From positions 20,941,004 to 21,005,003 of the forward strand of contig CM053336.1 in the NCBI GenBank assembly GCA_028583605.1: 64,000 nt of DNA, read 5' to 3'. Numbering within the stretch: the first letter of the stretch is position 1; every line of letters begins with the position of its first letter. Source of the DNA: Dastarcus helophoroides. Lineage: Eukaryota > Arthropoda > Insecta > Coleoptera > Bothrideridae. A model generated the notes under the pieces. It was not told the origin of the DNA, searched no databases, and saw only the letters and a program-made list of their open reading frames with translations. A program made the position numbers and the translations under genes. This document shows, piece by piece, positions 32,528 to 46,100 of the stretch.

Positions 32528-35500
32528 TCAAATGAAAAACCAATTCTGAAAGAAAAAAGTATTAAAACCCTAAAAAATGCCTTGCTAACCAATTGCCATC
32601 GTTCATGAAATATTTTCACAATGGATTTTTAGTTTACATTCGAAATTTTGAGCAGCCTTATCTTGTTTTAAATTTATTTTGGCGTTTTAATTTTTTTTAT
32701 TTATTTACTAGAAAATACCGAAATACATTGTCTACAGAAGTATACAAGGGTCTCTGTACGTAGTTTTGGTTTTGCTTAATCTAGCCTTATTAAATCTAAA
32801 ACTGATAAATTAATTTAGATTAAAATAAATTGAAAATTAGTTTCCATTTCAAAAATTTTTAATTTTTGAGTCAACACTATGTCTACGACATACTTTACTT
32901 TACTTTAAAAATTAGTTTTTCTACTTTATAATAATTAATATCTTTTAACGTACCTCACAAATAATTTAACGAAATAACTCAAAGTGAATCTTTGCATTAA
33001 CTTAACACAAACGATTACTTGGTTCATTTATGGATGGATGTTTAACTCGAAAGTAAATCCTTAAAATTGATGGCAATAGCAGTGGCAATAAATATGTCTT
33101 TATTTTAATAAAATAGCAAAGTTTAGTAAAAAATTTCATTTTGGGAGACAGTCAAGAGTGGCCACTTCTCTGAATGGTCACTTTTAACTTCTTGAAAATA
33201 TTTTATATTTTTCTCAAATTTTTGTTTTTTGTGTGGAACGCCGTTGATAAGCTTTATACTATACATTTACCTCAGGATCTGCTCCAAACATGCATTTGTT
33301 GAAATTATATGCCTTCTCACATTCGTGGGTTCCCTCTAAAAAATCGAACAATGGAAGTAGCAATTAAATGCAAGGGATTAGAAATTGTCAACTGACCTTG
33401 AATATTTCTGCATTTATTTACTGCGGGCACTAACAAATCAGCAACTTGGGGATGGGCACTAGATATTATGTAATCATACTGAATTTCTTGATCTGGAGCC
33501 ATCTAAAAAATACCTTTCAATAAAGAAAAGATTAATATAAAAATTACACGTTTGGTACCCATTTGGAGGTCATCATCAAACATTGCATGTAACACTGAAG
33601 AAAAAAAAATAGTTGTTGCATTAAAATTTATCTTATTTTATTACCTACCATCCATTTTGGGTCCTTGTTATCAATATTGTAAGTTTTATGTCCATCTGGA
33701 AAATTTTAAGTCAGATTTGAAATTGTGGAAGTGATCAATTAAAGCGAATGTGAAAATGAAAGCAATGAACAGTGAAGTTAAAAAATAAAGTGACAAAAAG
33801 TGTTAAGACATCCGAAACGTTGTACAGAGGTGTACCTTGTGAGGGGGCAGTACGGGCACATATTTTGACGTTTTAGTTTAAATTTCGTGGTTGTTAGTAG
33901 TCAATTTTTATTTAATATGTATTAGGCGATCTTACGGTTTCTTTTTAAAAAAAATGGAGGGTCAAAATTAAAAAAAAAAGTGAAAATCGTAAAATCATAA
34001 TTTAAAATGTCGACGTTAAACTCGTTATTTAAGAAAAACAATGAAATTGTTCAGCTAAAGGTTGACATTTTAAATAAAATTTTGACTTTAAGTGGAAGTT
34101 CTTAGTTTTAAATTAAACCTCGAAATTTTTAATATTACCAAATAGTTTTAATCAAGAATCAACCTCGATATAAAAAAATACGATATTTCAAAAATACGAT
34201 ATATCTCAAATTGAAACTTAAAATTTTGAGATAAATCCCAACCTTTCTAAAATAAAATATTGACTTTAAATTTAAATCAACTTCAATACAAAATTTTAGA
34301 ATATTGCATTTTCCAGATTAAAGACGAAATTTCGACACTGAAACGAAGACAGTTTCGATTTTAAAGTTTATTTCGTCTGTTTTGTCGGAATTTGGAATTT
34401 TTCGAATTTAAATTTTAGGAAAAAAAAAACTGAAAAGGTTAAAATTTGAAGAGAAAAAATTAAAAAAAGGAAAGAACATGCATTAATTTAAAGTCGAATT
34501 TTTTGAATGGAAAGTGAACTTGAGTGGATTGCAAAAAATCAAGATTTCGAAAGAAAATGGAAATTTATCGAAACAAACCAAACTTGAAAATTCCAAAAAA
34601 GGGAATTTCATCATTAAGATCGAAATTTTAAGAAAAAAAAAGGACGAAAAATCAGAATTTTGGTTTAACTTTAAAATTTCAAGAGAAAATCGAATTTATA
34701 ATTTTTTTCTCGAAATTTTAAGTTTAAAGTCAAAATAGTAGAGTAAGAGACAAACATTTTGACTTCAAATATAAAGAACAAAAAATTTGAAACAGAAAAC
34801 AAAAATTATCTAAAAACTTTTAAGATTTAAATTTAAAATTTTAAAAAAATGTAGAAATTTAGAAAACATTAGTAAGTCTCGAAAAAAATTAAATTTTAAG
34901 TTTAAACTAAACATGTTGTTTAAAAGATAAAATTAAATGTTATAAACTTGAAATTTTATGAAAAAAGTTGAAATTTTTTAATTAAAATAAACGTTTAGGT
35001 TAAAATGTTTAAAAAATCTTGAAATTTTCATTTATAACGTCGAAATAGTCAATAGTGCAACAAAAAGATTAGACTTTTTACAATTTTTTTCATTTCAAAC
35101 TTGAAAATTCGGAAAAAAATAGAACCTGCAAAGTTAAAACTCCTGAAGAATTAGAAATTTTGGATTTATCCCAAAAATAAAAAAAGAGAGAAAATTTGAA
35201 AATGTAAACTCACACTTTTACCAAAAAATTGGCACATCCAACAAAGCTAAACTAAAAAAAAATCGGATTGTCTAGAAAATTTTCAAATTTACACTCAAGA
35301 TTTCGAAAAAAAGTAAAAATCTCGAAAATAGGGTCAACATTTGTAGAAACCAAATTTTTTTAAATCGAAAATTAAGAAACTAAAAAACGAAAAAGTGCAA
35401 ACTCTAAATTCCGAGATTTCGAAATTAAAATACGATCTTTTTAAAAAAGCAAAAATCGAATATTAATTAAAAAAAATCGTTCCATCCATACACATTATCA

Positions 35501-38323
35501 CTTTAACAATATAAATTTTTTAAGTGAAGATTAAAGTAGTATTTTTGACATAAAAAATGCAGTTTTGGGAATAGAATAAGGAATAACTTGAATAAATTTA
35601 AACTCAGAATTTTTAGAGAAAGTAAAGATAAATTGAACCTTCATAGAGGACAATTTCTTGAAGTTCACAAAAATTCTTTATTAGAAAGTTTAAAAAATAA
35701 AATCTTTAGAAAAAGTTTTAGCTTTTAAGTTAAAGTTGTTGGAAAAAGCAAACATTTAAAAGTTTATAATTGGAATTTCGAGAGATAAATGCCTTTTTGT
35801 GACAATTTTCAGGAAAAAGGCTGACTTGCTAGCCTTATTTGCTAAAAATTTGAACCTTGATTCACGACACTCAGAGCCTCCTATTCTTCCTAAAATGTGG
35901 GCACATCGATGCCTGAAGTTGTTTTAAGACAACGCAGAGTCAGGAAGATTTTTCTGGAGCTCGTCACATCGAAAGCTTATGGCCTTAATTGTATCCCTGT
36001 TATTGTTCTTAAGAAGTGCGTTCAGCTTATGACCTTGATGGTATCCCTGCTATTGTTCTTAAGAAGTGCGCTCCAGAGTTGACTCCTGTCCTAAGCAAAT
36101 TATTCACACTCTCTTACAACAAAAGTGTATTCTCTAACATTTGGAAATCTGCTAGGGTGCAGCCTGCCCTTAACAAGAAAAAAAGGAATCTGGCTGACAA
36201 CTATCGGCCTATATCTTTGTTACCCGTTATGTCCAAAGTGTTGGTTGTCCGTTATAATTAAAGTGATGATCAACATCGAGATTCTTAAATATCTGAATGA
36301 GAATAAAATCACCTCAGACAGGCAATACATTTTCAGACAACAAGGTTCAATTGGCGATCTACTGGCATATGTTACTCATATCTGTAACTCAGCTGTGAAA
36401 AAACACAATGAGGCTAACATTGTCGCATTGGATATCTCAAAGGCCTTCGACAGAGTCTAACATCGAGCTCTTTTCACCAAATTAACATCTTATGGTCTTT
36501 CTCTTGGACTCTGCCATTAGATATCCAGTTTTCTCGCTGGCAGATCCCTTCAGGACGTCGTTGATCGAATCTCATCCGAGACATTTGCGATTAATGTGAG
36601 TGTACCTCAGGGTTCTGTTCTGTCTCCCACTTTATTTTACATAAACGATCTCTTAGCTTTAACTTCCAATCCAATATACATTTAGGTAGAGGATCGTAGC
36701 CTGGTGTCAACTTTTTTTTCGAAAAATCATTATCCATTGCTGCTTCAGATTGGCTAACAGAACAGCAGATACAAACGATTAATCGGGATCTTAAAATCGC
36801 TCTGGAATGGGGAAAGAAAAATTTGTTGAATTTAATGTCTCAAAAACTCAAGTTGCGGTTTTCTCTAGGAAAACATCAAGGGATAATGCAACAAACACAC
36901 TCATGGGCGATTAAATCCTCCTGATGGGATCTAATCTGTCTATGCTGGGAGTGAATGCGAGCAATAACTTTTCTTCATATGCGTACCATTGCCTAGTTCG
37001 CTTCTCAAAAGCTAGATGTTCTTTTTAGAGGTAAAAAGTACTTCACATCTCATCAGCTGCTTACTCTATACAAAGCTCAAGTTAGGCAAACACTAGAATA
37101 CTCTTCTTATGTTTAGAGTTCAGCCTCAAAGCACACTTTGGCTCCTTTGAATTCCATTCAAAGAAAAGCGATTCACCTAATTGGTGACGAGAGTTTTACC
37201 GATTCCTTCGGAACACTGGAACAAACATGCGGATGGTTGGTGACTTGTCTCTTTTCTGCAAGTGCTATCATGAAAGATGCTCGCAGGAACTAATAGGATT
37301 GATCCCCCCAAGGGCAAGATTTTTAAGGTATACAAGTCAGTCAAATTCCTGTGTGGTCCGGCTTGACTCAGTGAAGATTTCTATCTACGGACTATAGAAG
37401 TGTCAAGCTATGGAATTCGTTACAGAACGGAATTTTCCCCGAAAATTACAACTCAATTTAAACAGGCTTGTTCATCGCTATCTATCCTTGTTTCTGCATC
37501 CTACTCGCAATGTTTCTAAGGCATAATAGGATTACCCTTTGCGAGTGGATTGAACTTAAAAAAATGACAATTTTTACAATCAAAAACTACAATGATGAAC
37601 GATAACAACAATATCTAAAAAGGGAAGCTACAATATGTACCATATGTACGATATTTAAATATTTATACTTACCCTCTGTCAATCCCATTTTGTCTAGACA
37701 CATTGAATGAATCTCGTTAATATATTCCTGAAGTTCATCTGGTATTTGAAGCTGCCAATATATTAAGCTTATTTAGTTAAAGGGATAATAAGAAATTCGC
37801 CAGGAATATATAGAAATAACTGCATCACAACCTCAATTACTCAAATTTACCAACAAATAAGTCAATACCAAAACATTTTTTAAAGTTAAATATATGAATT
37901 AATCACAAAGTTGTTTTTAGATATTTAAACTTTATTGTGAGATTTCAACTTTAATATTAAAATTTAAGAAAATAGTGACTCAAGGTATAAACTCTCTCTC
38001 TAAAACAGCGCTAGAAAAATATTCCGAAATTTTCTTTGGAAATCTTGTCGCATTTTTCCAATTTTTACTTTTTTTCGAACTCTCGACTTTAACTACAAAA
38101 TTTGGATCTCAACTGAAGATTTCACCATTTTCTTAATGTTATTAGTTGAAATTTTTAAGGTTTTAATTCGATATTTTAAAAATCAATAGAAATAAAAAAA
38201 ATATTTTCCAATCAGATTCTTCATTCATAAAAAAGTACGGTAGACCAAGCTACTTACTTCAGAAGCTGCACAAAATGAAGAAACGGCGATCAGCCACATT
38301 AGACCGCATATTCTGATATACAT
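32528..38323 (-). CDS. Odorant-binding protein gene C (complete, seven exons)
   Basis: Complete classical OBP. Minus-strand exons: 38323-38258 (MYIRICGLMWLIAVSSF signal), 37751-37673 (HSMCLDKMGLTE, C1), 33695-33649 (GHKTYNIDNKDPKWM), 33594-33559 (CYMQCLMMTSKW, C2-x3-C3), 33502-33397 (C4 in VNKCRNIQ), 33335-33271 (HECEKAYNFNKCMFGADPE, C5-x8-C6) and 32545-32528 (NWFFI then TGA). Total 417 bases, 138 codons plus stop, with consistent phases and canonical splice sites. All six cysteines are present. Exon sizes 79, 47 and 36 equal those of gene A. The sequence is more distant from A and B than they are from each other. Intron 2 (about 4 kb) contains filler and a LINE copy. Confidence 0.93.
33880..35810. 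repeat. AT-rich quasi-periodic filler (tract 5, intron 2 of OBP-C)
   Basis: Same word family, A-rich on plus for most of its length. No gene signal. Confidence 0.7.
35811..37560 (+). mobile_element. LINE family L1w copy 2, 5'-truncated, inside intron 2 of OBP-C
   Basis: Begins in the linker (EKADLLALFAKNLNLDSRH) and continues through MPEVVLRQRRVRKIFLELV, a 50-base tandem duplication at 35974-36073, NYRPISLLPVMSKV, DLLAYVTHICNSA, IVALDISKAFDRV with a stop replacing W (36459-36461), and VPQGSVLSPTLF. SYADD is mutated to a stop-containing version near 36688. C-terminal sequence and shared tail GCATAATAGGATTACCC, GAGTGGATTGAACTT end near 37560. Many frame breaks make it the most decayed copy. 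Confidence 0.85.
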
Positions 38324-38374
38324 GTTGCTGTAATATGTTTCTTCCCAACTATTTTATCAGATTCTTACCTTCAC

Positions 38375-38383
38375 TTAAATATA
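38375..38383 (-). promoter_or_regulatory. TATA-like box of OBP gene C
   Basis: TATATTTAA on minus about 52 bases upstream of the ATG at 38323. The upstream blocks shared by genes A and B are not present. Confidence 0.45.
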
Positions 38384-38894
38384 CTACCCATCAGATATCG
38401 CTGATTACAAGGTGCAGAGTAAAATATGCATCATGTATAATTAATTTTGTTTAAAAAAATTCCACAAATGTGTCATTTTCATCGAAAGTATAAGTTACGT
38501 TCCAGTAATTAAATTTTCATTCATAAAGTGCTGTCGTTATTAATTATATGCAATGTATAAAAAATGGCAAATGTCACCTTAATTCTATTCATTTACAACT
38601 GATAATCTCCCTGATTTTTTAAACGAGCTCCTTTCGGTTGATATTTCCTGTTGTAGGCACCATTTTAGACTATTCTAGTATTAACGAAACAAATAAACAA
38701 TAAAACTTCGTTGGTAAACCCAAAATTGCATCACAGCGAATTACTTTTATTGCTTAAATTTGCAATTTAGATTTTTTTTTCGAAACTTTACACCACTGTT
38801 GACAAGGTTTCAAAAATCTAAGTAAAAGTTTTCGTAAGTTCGAGTTTAAAATTTAAATTTTGAGGCAAAAAAATCGAAATTGAAACACACTTTA

Positions 38895-41800
38895 GTAGGT
38901 GGTAGACTAGAATTTTTAGTCGTCCGAGGTAGTACCACCTCACGTATCACTAGGAGGCGGTGAAATGATCATCATGTTTCGGTCTCTGACACGTGAGTCG
39001 GTTCCTGCTATTCTTCTTTCCTCATCCTGTCTCTTTTCCTTATTTCCTTTTTTCATCTACTCTGATTTTTTCTTTTGATTATTAAAAACAAAGATGATGG
39101 ATTCTCTTCGTGCAAAAAATTCCGGACGTAAACTCCCCTCCCGTTCGGATGTCCTGGTGGAGGGTGTACAAGGGAATCCAAAATCGACGGAAAATGTTAA
39201 TGTACCACCGGCCAAGTTTCTTTCAAACAATTCATTCAAAATTCAGTTCTGTAACATTCGGGGTCTAAACTCAAATCTAAACTCGGTTCATCAACACCTT
39301 CAAAATAAAAGACCCCATGTGCTGTCTTTGACAGAAACCCAAGTCTCCCCATCCATCAATACAGTCCATTTGCTTTGCCCTAACTACGACTTGCACACAA
39401 AATTTCGGCACAAGAGGGAAATGTGTGCTTTTACTTGAAGCGACATGTCCTGTCAACGAGAAGAAGCACTGGGATCTGCTGATCGAAATCTGCTCCAAAA
39501 ACGAAGTAATATTCATTTGTTTACTTTATTTGTCTCCAAACGATCCGTCATACAGACAGCTTTTCTCTGATTTATCCGTAACCTTTGATCACCTACAGAC
39601 GAATTATCCAAAAGCTGAGGTTGTCTTTCTCGGTGACTTCAACGTAAACAACAACCCCTGCTTAAGGTTTTCTTCCCGAACTAACGACGCGGGAAGGGTG
39701 GCAGAGGCTTTCGCCATCACTTGTGGACTATCGCAATTGTTGAGGAACCCACAAGAATTCCTGATGTAGATACCCATCAACCTAATCTACTCGACCTTTT
39801 CCTTGCAAATTCACCAAATTCGTATAAAATCTCTGTGACATCACCGCTTGGAAATTCGGATCAGAAGCTTGTAGCATCCTCTCGCTCGCTTCATATGCCA
39901 CCTTCTTTCCAGACGCAGTCCCGTCGGATTTGGCACTTTAATCTGCAAACTGGGAAGAATTAAGAGACTTCTTTGCATCTTTCCCATGGCATGAAGTCTG
40001 CTTTAACTCAGACAACCCTTCCTTAGTCGCCGTATCCATCACAGAAACTATCCTGATTGGTATGGAATGCTCAATTCCCCACTCCCAAAAGAAGTCTGCC
40101 TCCGGTAAATCTTGGTTCAGTAAAAAATGTGTTTGGGCTGTCTCCTGCAAAAACAGCCCATACCATCGTTGGCGAAATAATCCCTCAGTCGAGACTCGGA
40201 CCATATTTGCAGATGCACGAAATTCTTGTAAACACGTTATTGACGAGGCAAAAGGTGATTTCGATCGTAAAACGCGCCAGAGGCTTATCAACTGTCCGAA
40301 CGGTTCCAGATCCTTTTGGAAATTTGCAAAATCGATTGGAAAGAATTTTACATCTTTAAATTTTCCACCTTTACTCGATGAAAATAGCAATATTGCTACT
40401 ACCTCCAAGGAAAAGGCTGACATGTTAGCCTTAATGTTTGCTGAAAGTTCCAATCTTGATTCTTGAAACGCAGAAACCACTATTCTTCCTATCGTTGGCA
40501 CTTCGATGCCTGAAGTTGTTTTCAAACAACGCACAGCCAGGAAAATTCTCCTTGAGCTCGAACCTCGAAAGCTTCTGGCCTTGATGATATTCCCGCTATT
40601 GTTCTTAAGAAGTGCGCCCCAGAGTTGACTCCTGTCCTAAGCAAATTTTTCACACTCTTTTAGAACAAAGATGTATTCCCTAACATCTGGAAATTTGCTG
40701 GAGTGCAGCCTGGCCCTAAAAAGGGAAAAAGGAATCTGGCTAACAACTATCGCCCTATATCTTTGTACCCGTTATGTCTAAAGTGATGGAAAATGTTATC
40801 AACATCGAGATTCTCAAATATCTGGAGGAAAATAGAATTATCTGCGACAGGCTATACGGTTTTAGACAACAACGTTCCACTGGCAATCTACTGGCATATG
40901 TTACTCATATCTGTAACTCGGCTATGGAAAAACATAGTGAGGCTAGGATTGTGGCATTGGATATCTCAAAGGCTTTCGACAGAGTCTAGCACCGATCTCT
41001 TCTCGCCAAATTAACATCTTATGGTCTTTCTCCTGGACTCTGTCATTTGATATTCAATTTTCTCGCTGACAGATCTCTTCAGGTCGTTGTCGATGGCATC
41101 TCATCCGAGACATTTGCGATTAACGCAGGGGTGCCTCAGGGGTCTGTTCTGTCTCCTACTCTATTTCTGTTACACATAAACGATCTCTTAGCTTCAACTT
41201 CCAATCCTATATACAGCTAAGCAGATGATAATAACCTTGTGTCATATTTTTTCTCCGACAAATCATTATCTATCGCTGCTTCAGATCGACTAAGGGAACA
41301 GCAGCTACAAGCGATTACTAGGGATCTCGAGATTATTCTGAAATGGGGTAGGAACAATTTGGTTGACTTCAACGCTTTAAAAACTCGGGCCGGGGTTTTC
41401 TCTAAAAAAACATCAAGGGATAAAGCAACAAACATACTAATGGACGGTAAAATCCTTCCGATGGGATCTAATCTATCTATCCTAGGATTGAATGCGAGCA
41501 CTAACTTCTCTTGGGACGATCATGTGCGCGCCATTGCCAAATCCGCCTCTCAGAAGCTAGGCTTTCTTTTTAGAGCTAAAAAGTACTTATATCTAATCAG
41601 CTATTAACACTATACAAAGCTCAAGTTAGGCCAACACTAGAATACTGTTCTCATGTTTGGAGTTTAGCCCCAAAACACACTTTGGCTCTCTTGGATTCAA
41701 TTCAAAGAAGAGCGATTCGCCTAATTGATGACGAGAGTCTGACCGATTCTCTCGAAACACTAGAGCACAGGCGCATGGTTGGTGACTTATCTCTTTTCTA

Positions 41801-42130
41801 CAAGTACTATCATGGAAGATGCTCGCAGGAACTAATAGGATTGATCCCCCCAAGGGCAAGATTCTTGAGGCATACTAGACAGTCGGAGACAACAAATTCC
41901 TGTGCGGTCCAGCTTGACACAGTGAGGACTTCTGTCTAGGGAGACTCTTTTTTCTATAGAACTTCCAAGTTGTGGAACTTGTTACCGAAAGAAATTTTCC
42001 CCAAAAATTACTACCTATCCTTGTTTAAGAAGGCGGTTCATCGCCATCTATCCTTGTTTTTGCATCCTATTCGCAGTGCTTTGAAAGCATAATGGGGTTA
42101 CCCTTTGCGAGTTGATTAAACTTTGAAATA
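38895..42130 (+). mobile_element. LINE family L1w copy 3, longest copy with endonuclease and RT
   Basis: Composition changes sharply at about 38895. The coding region starts at ATG 39094. Endonuclease domain: FKIQFCNIRGLNSNLNSV (39235-39288), VLSLTETQVSPS, then after a frameshift near 39430 FICLLYLSPNDPSYRQL and VVFLGDFNVNNNP (39620-39658), NSDQKLV (39857-39880). RT: ILLELEPRKLLA region, NYRPISLYPLCLK, YGFRQQRSTGNLLA, IVALDISKAFDRV with a stop for W (40987-40989), VPQGSVLSPTLFLLHINDLL, YS-stop-ADD near 41217. C-terminal domain LLDSIQRRAIRLIDDESL to FLHPIRSALKA. 3' tail CATAATGGGGTTACCC, ending near 42130. No separate gag ORF is seen. Inactive. Confidence 0.9.
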
Positions 42131-43010
42131 AAAGACAAAAGTGTAAATTTTGAGAAAAAAAGAATTTTAAATTTAAAATCAAAATTTTAGAAAAAAACCC
42201 TTCAGAGAAATTCTTTCAAATTTCCACGTTTTCCATAAATTTTAAAGCAGCGAGGGATTTTTCGAGACCAAAATCAAGTTTTCTAGTTTGGAATCAAAAG
42301 ATTATGATTAAAAGGTAAATTTTCAAATTTTCGGTTTCATTTTTTCAATATCTTGATTATTATATCAAAATTTTGTTTATTTTATTTCGGGTTAGATATT
42401 TCTAAAGGAATCGAAAATTCCAAAATTTAAAATTTCTACAGAAATTTTTAATTCCAGAAAAATTAGAATAATTAATATAAATTTCTCAAAATTTTTCCTT
42501 TATCAAAATTTCTAAGTTATCAATCGTACCTTCAAAAATACATAAAACTTGTAAGTTTAAATTTAAAATTTAACAGAAACTTCCTCAAAAGTTCGAAGCC
42601 TTGAATAAAATTTAAAAAACAAATCAAATATTCCAAGTTAAAAGAAATTTGTGTTTAAAATTCTTTGCATAAATTTGGAGGTTGTTTCGATATTTTAATT
42701 TTTTTTAAAGAAAAAAATCAACCAGTTAATTTAGAAAAAGTCCAAAGAATTTCACAAAATTTTGATGTTTCTAGAAAATCCCAATTATCAAAATAAAGAG
42801 TCAACTAGACAAGATTTTAAAAACTTTTTGTAGATTGCACACTGGGTACTTTTTGTTTTATCAACGAATTCAATTTTTAGTTCAAAATTTTTTTAACATT
42901 TTGGCAAAAAAGTTTAAAGTTCGTCATCAAATTCGACGTAAGTCTCCTTTACTCGCATAATTTCAAATTTAATACTCAATCGAAATTATGATTTCAGTCT
43001 CGAAAAATCA
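42130..43010. repeat. AT-rich quasi-periodic filler (tract 6) ending in a poly-C run
   Basis: Filler between the LINE copy and the nuclear receptor 3' end; terminates at a 14-base C run near 43014-43027. Confidence 0.65.
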
Positions 43011-43113
43011 TGACCCCCCCCCCCCCCGCCAACCCCGACAGATGCAAATATAAATGACTGCTAAACTAGAACTTCACGGGAATCTAATTAAGATTTGCCT
43101 TAATCTAATAACA

Positions 43114-43119
43114 TTTATT
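43114..43119 (-). terminator. Polyadenylation signal of the NR2E-like receptor gene
   Basis: AATAAA on minus, 37 bases beyond the TAG stop at 43158-43156. It fits the 3' end of the receptor transcript. Confidence 0.6.
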
Positions 43120-43155
43120 AATAAAATTTGTCAAAAAATTACACAACAGAAATGA

Positions 43156-46100
43156 CTAGTGAGAATTTTTCGTGAGTTCCATAAGCAATCGATCTATTGC
43201 AACGTCCCCAACGCTTTGTCGAAAAAGAAGCTCCTGTAAGCTCCGCCTGCTGATCCCTTGCACCGATGGTAAAGTCAAGAGCAGTTTCCCAAATCTTCCT
43301 TTACGAGTAGTGTCTTTCTGATGGCAGTACTCGTGTAGCATCACATGTGTTTGATCTTGAAGCAACTCCACGTGACTTGGTTCGCAGAGACCTCTGCATT
43401 CTAATAAATATACTGTTATTTAAAGGGATACCTCAGGGATATTTTACTTTTACCCGCTTTAAATAATACGAGCGCTTTCAGGCAAGCATGTTCCGTGTGG
43501 TCCAGCCTTAACAAAGATAAACGTGTAATTACATCTCTTAGTTTTCTAGCTTCTTCTTCCAGGATTGTATGACGGGAGGTTGGCGCAACGACATTTGTTA
43601 TTAGGACATCTGTAATAAGGTGTGATGTCTAGGTGATTTTTTATAGAAAAAGGAGACTTACTTTCATCAATTGCCAAGGACCATTGGGCGGCAGTAAGGA
43701 CGAAAAGCTCGCTCCAACTTTCTTCTAACAATATTGACTGATCGCGATAGGAGAGCTGAAAATTTACTAATATTTAGTATTCATCACTGAGACGTAAATT
43801 TTCTGCGATTGGCACTTTCTTTATTTAATTATTTATCAAAGTAGTTAGATAAAGGTAATGTTGAAATACCAATATTGTTCCCTGAAACCAAGAAAGATTA
43901 GAAAACACAACAAAGGTTGCTTTAACGCGTTTCGATAGCCAATATTAGAGAGATACTCTCTGAAGATGATAGCTTGGCTCTCGAAACGCGTTAGGGAAAC
44001 CTTTGTTGTGTGTTTTAACCTTTTTTGGTTTCAGGGAACAATTTTTGAAGATAGCCAAGGATCAGTCCATTCCACCAAAAGTTAATGTTGTTAATATTAT
44101 TACGATGGATTTGTGAAATTGTTTATACAGATACAAATGGTGACGATACAGAAGGTTACCTTTTATCAAAAATCGCTCAACAAGCCCAAGAAGTTTGAAT
44201 TTAAAAATTACGTAATTGGTACCGGGGTTTGAACCCGCAACCTCTCAAGCGACGTAAACGAAAGAGGCAACCGTAACCAACCAAGCTATACTGTCCTTGA
44301 CAAGTCTGCTTTTAACTTGTGCCTTAAACGTCTACTCCAAGTTAAAATTACTATTCTGCCTGGTTTAAATTGTTTTAGTTTAATTATTATTTGGATTGTT
44401 TACTTGTAGAATCATTGTACAGTACAATAGTATAATCATAGAAGTTTTTACAATAAAAGCGGATATGATGTTCACATCTCACGAGAAGGAAGCTTGAGCA
44501 TGACACGACAAGTGTGGGCGTTCAATCGTTCGAGAGTGTACTGTTTTATTAGAAAATATATGTTAGTATTAAAAATAAGGTGTAAAATGTAAACTATGCT
44601 CCAGAGATTAGGTCCAGGGTAGGTTAGTTTGAGAGCGTTCATTTTCAAAAATTTCCAACATTCTGACTTGTTTACTAATGGGGATTCGAACTACACTACA
44701 AAGACACTGGTAGTTCCTAGTTTTAAGTTTTCACTTCTGTCAGCAGTCTTCAAGACTGCCTAATTTTTTTCTAGTCATTTGGCTTTCTCTGGAAATCTTG
44801 ATTTTCCAAATTTCACTTTTTTTTGACATTAATTTTATTTTTTCAAAATTTCGTCATTTTCAAAAAAAATGACTCTTTCTGAATTTGCTTTTGATATAAC
44901 TTGGTTTTCTGTGGAAAATCTTGTCATGATATTTTTTTTTGTTTTCATCTTTATGTCTTGCTTGCATTAAGTTTTATATTATAATTATCAAAAATCTGTG
45001 AAGTAATTTAATTTTTCTCTTAGTGATCAGTTTTTAAACTCTGATCACGGACGTAGACAGGATCAGCTTTAGAAGGTGGCAAAATTCGTTTCGAATTTTT
45101 TACGGATGGTAAAAAAGATGTAGTTTCTATATTTTCAGTTGACCACATAAACCGAAATATTCAACGTTTTATTTTCGACATTTCTACTTTTTTATCGAAA
45201 GTTTGAAAACTGTAACGCTGAAATTTTGAGAAGACAATTAAAATATTCATTTCTTAAAATTTCGAAAAGATCGAAGTTTATTCTTGTTTAATTAACATTT
45301 CGACCTTGTTTAAAGTAGATATATGAATTTTGAGAAAAATATGAAATTTCCATATCAAAAATAAGCACATTTTTGGAAACAGATCGAAATTTACAGAAAA
45401 GTACGAATTTTGAGATAAATTCGAATAAAAATCTTTTCCCCTGAAATCAAGAAAGATTTAAAAAATAAAAAACACAACAATTGCTCTAGCGTGTTACGAT
45501 AGTCAAGCTGTCATATTGCGAGAGATACTGTTGTTACTGTTTTTAGTATTTCTCTGAAGAGATCTTGACTAGCGCAACTGTTGTATTTTTTAAACTTTCT
45601 TGGTTTCAGGGGACAATTTTTGAAGGTAACCAAGGACCAGTCTGTTCCACCAATTTTTTAGATAAATGTAAAAATCCTCTACAAGAAGTCAAGTTTGCAA
45701 AAAACAACCAACATTTCAAAATGTCGACAAAAAAAGGTCAAATTTTGTGAAGAAATTAAAATTCAGTCAAAAATTTCTGACAATTTCGAGAAAATGCCCA
45801 AAATTTAGAACCAAGGAAAAGTTTCCAAAGAAAATCAAAATTTGAGAACAGTTGGAAATTTGAAATAAATTTGGAATATGAAAAAAAAAACTAATTCTGT
45901 AAATGAAATAAAATTTCGAGAAAAATATTTGAAAAGTCGATATTTTGAGAAAAAGTCGAAATGTAGGTAAAAAGACAAAATTTCAACAAAAAAAGCCACG
46001 CATTTCGAAAAAAGCTCAGTAAAATTTCCAGAAGGGCAAATTTCTAAAAAAAATAATTTAACATTTCGAGAGAAAAAAAAAGAAGACTTTTGGGAGCAAC

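Noticed and set aside
43014..43027. Poly-C run as a structural or functional G-quadruplex
   Set aside because: Isolated homopolymer; similar runs occur at 1851 and 2545. Slippage is a sufficient explanation.
44219..44298. Functional tRNA gene
   Set aside because: A and B boxes are present but acceptor and anticodon stems do not pair; it is better read as a tRNA-derived SINE head.
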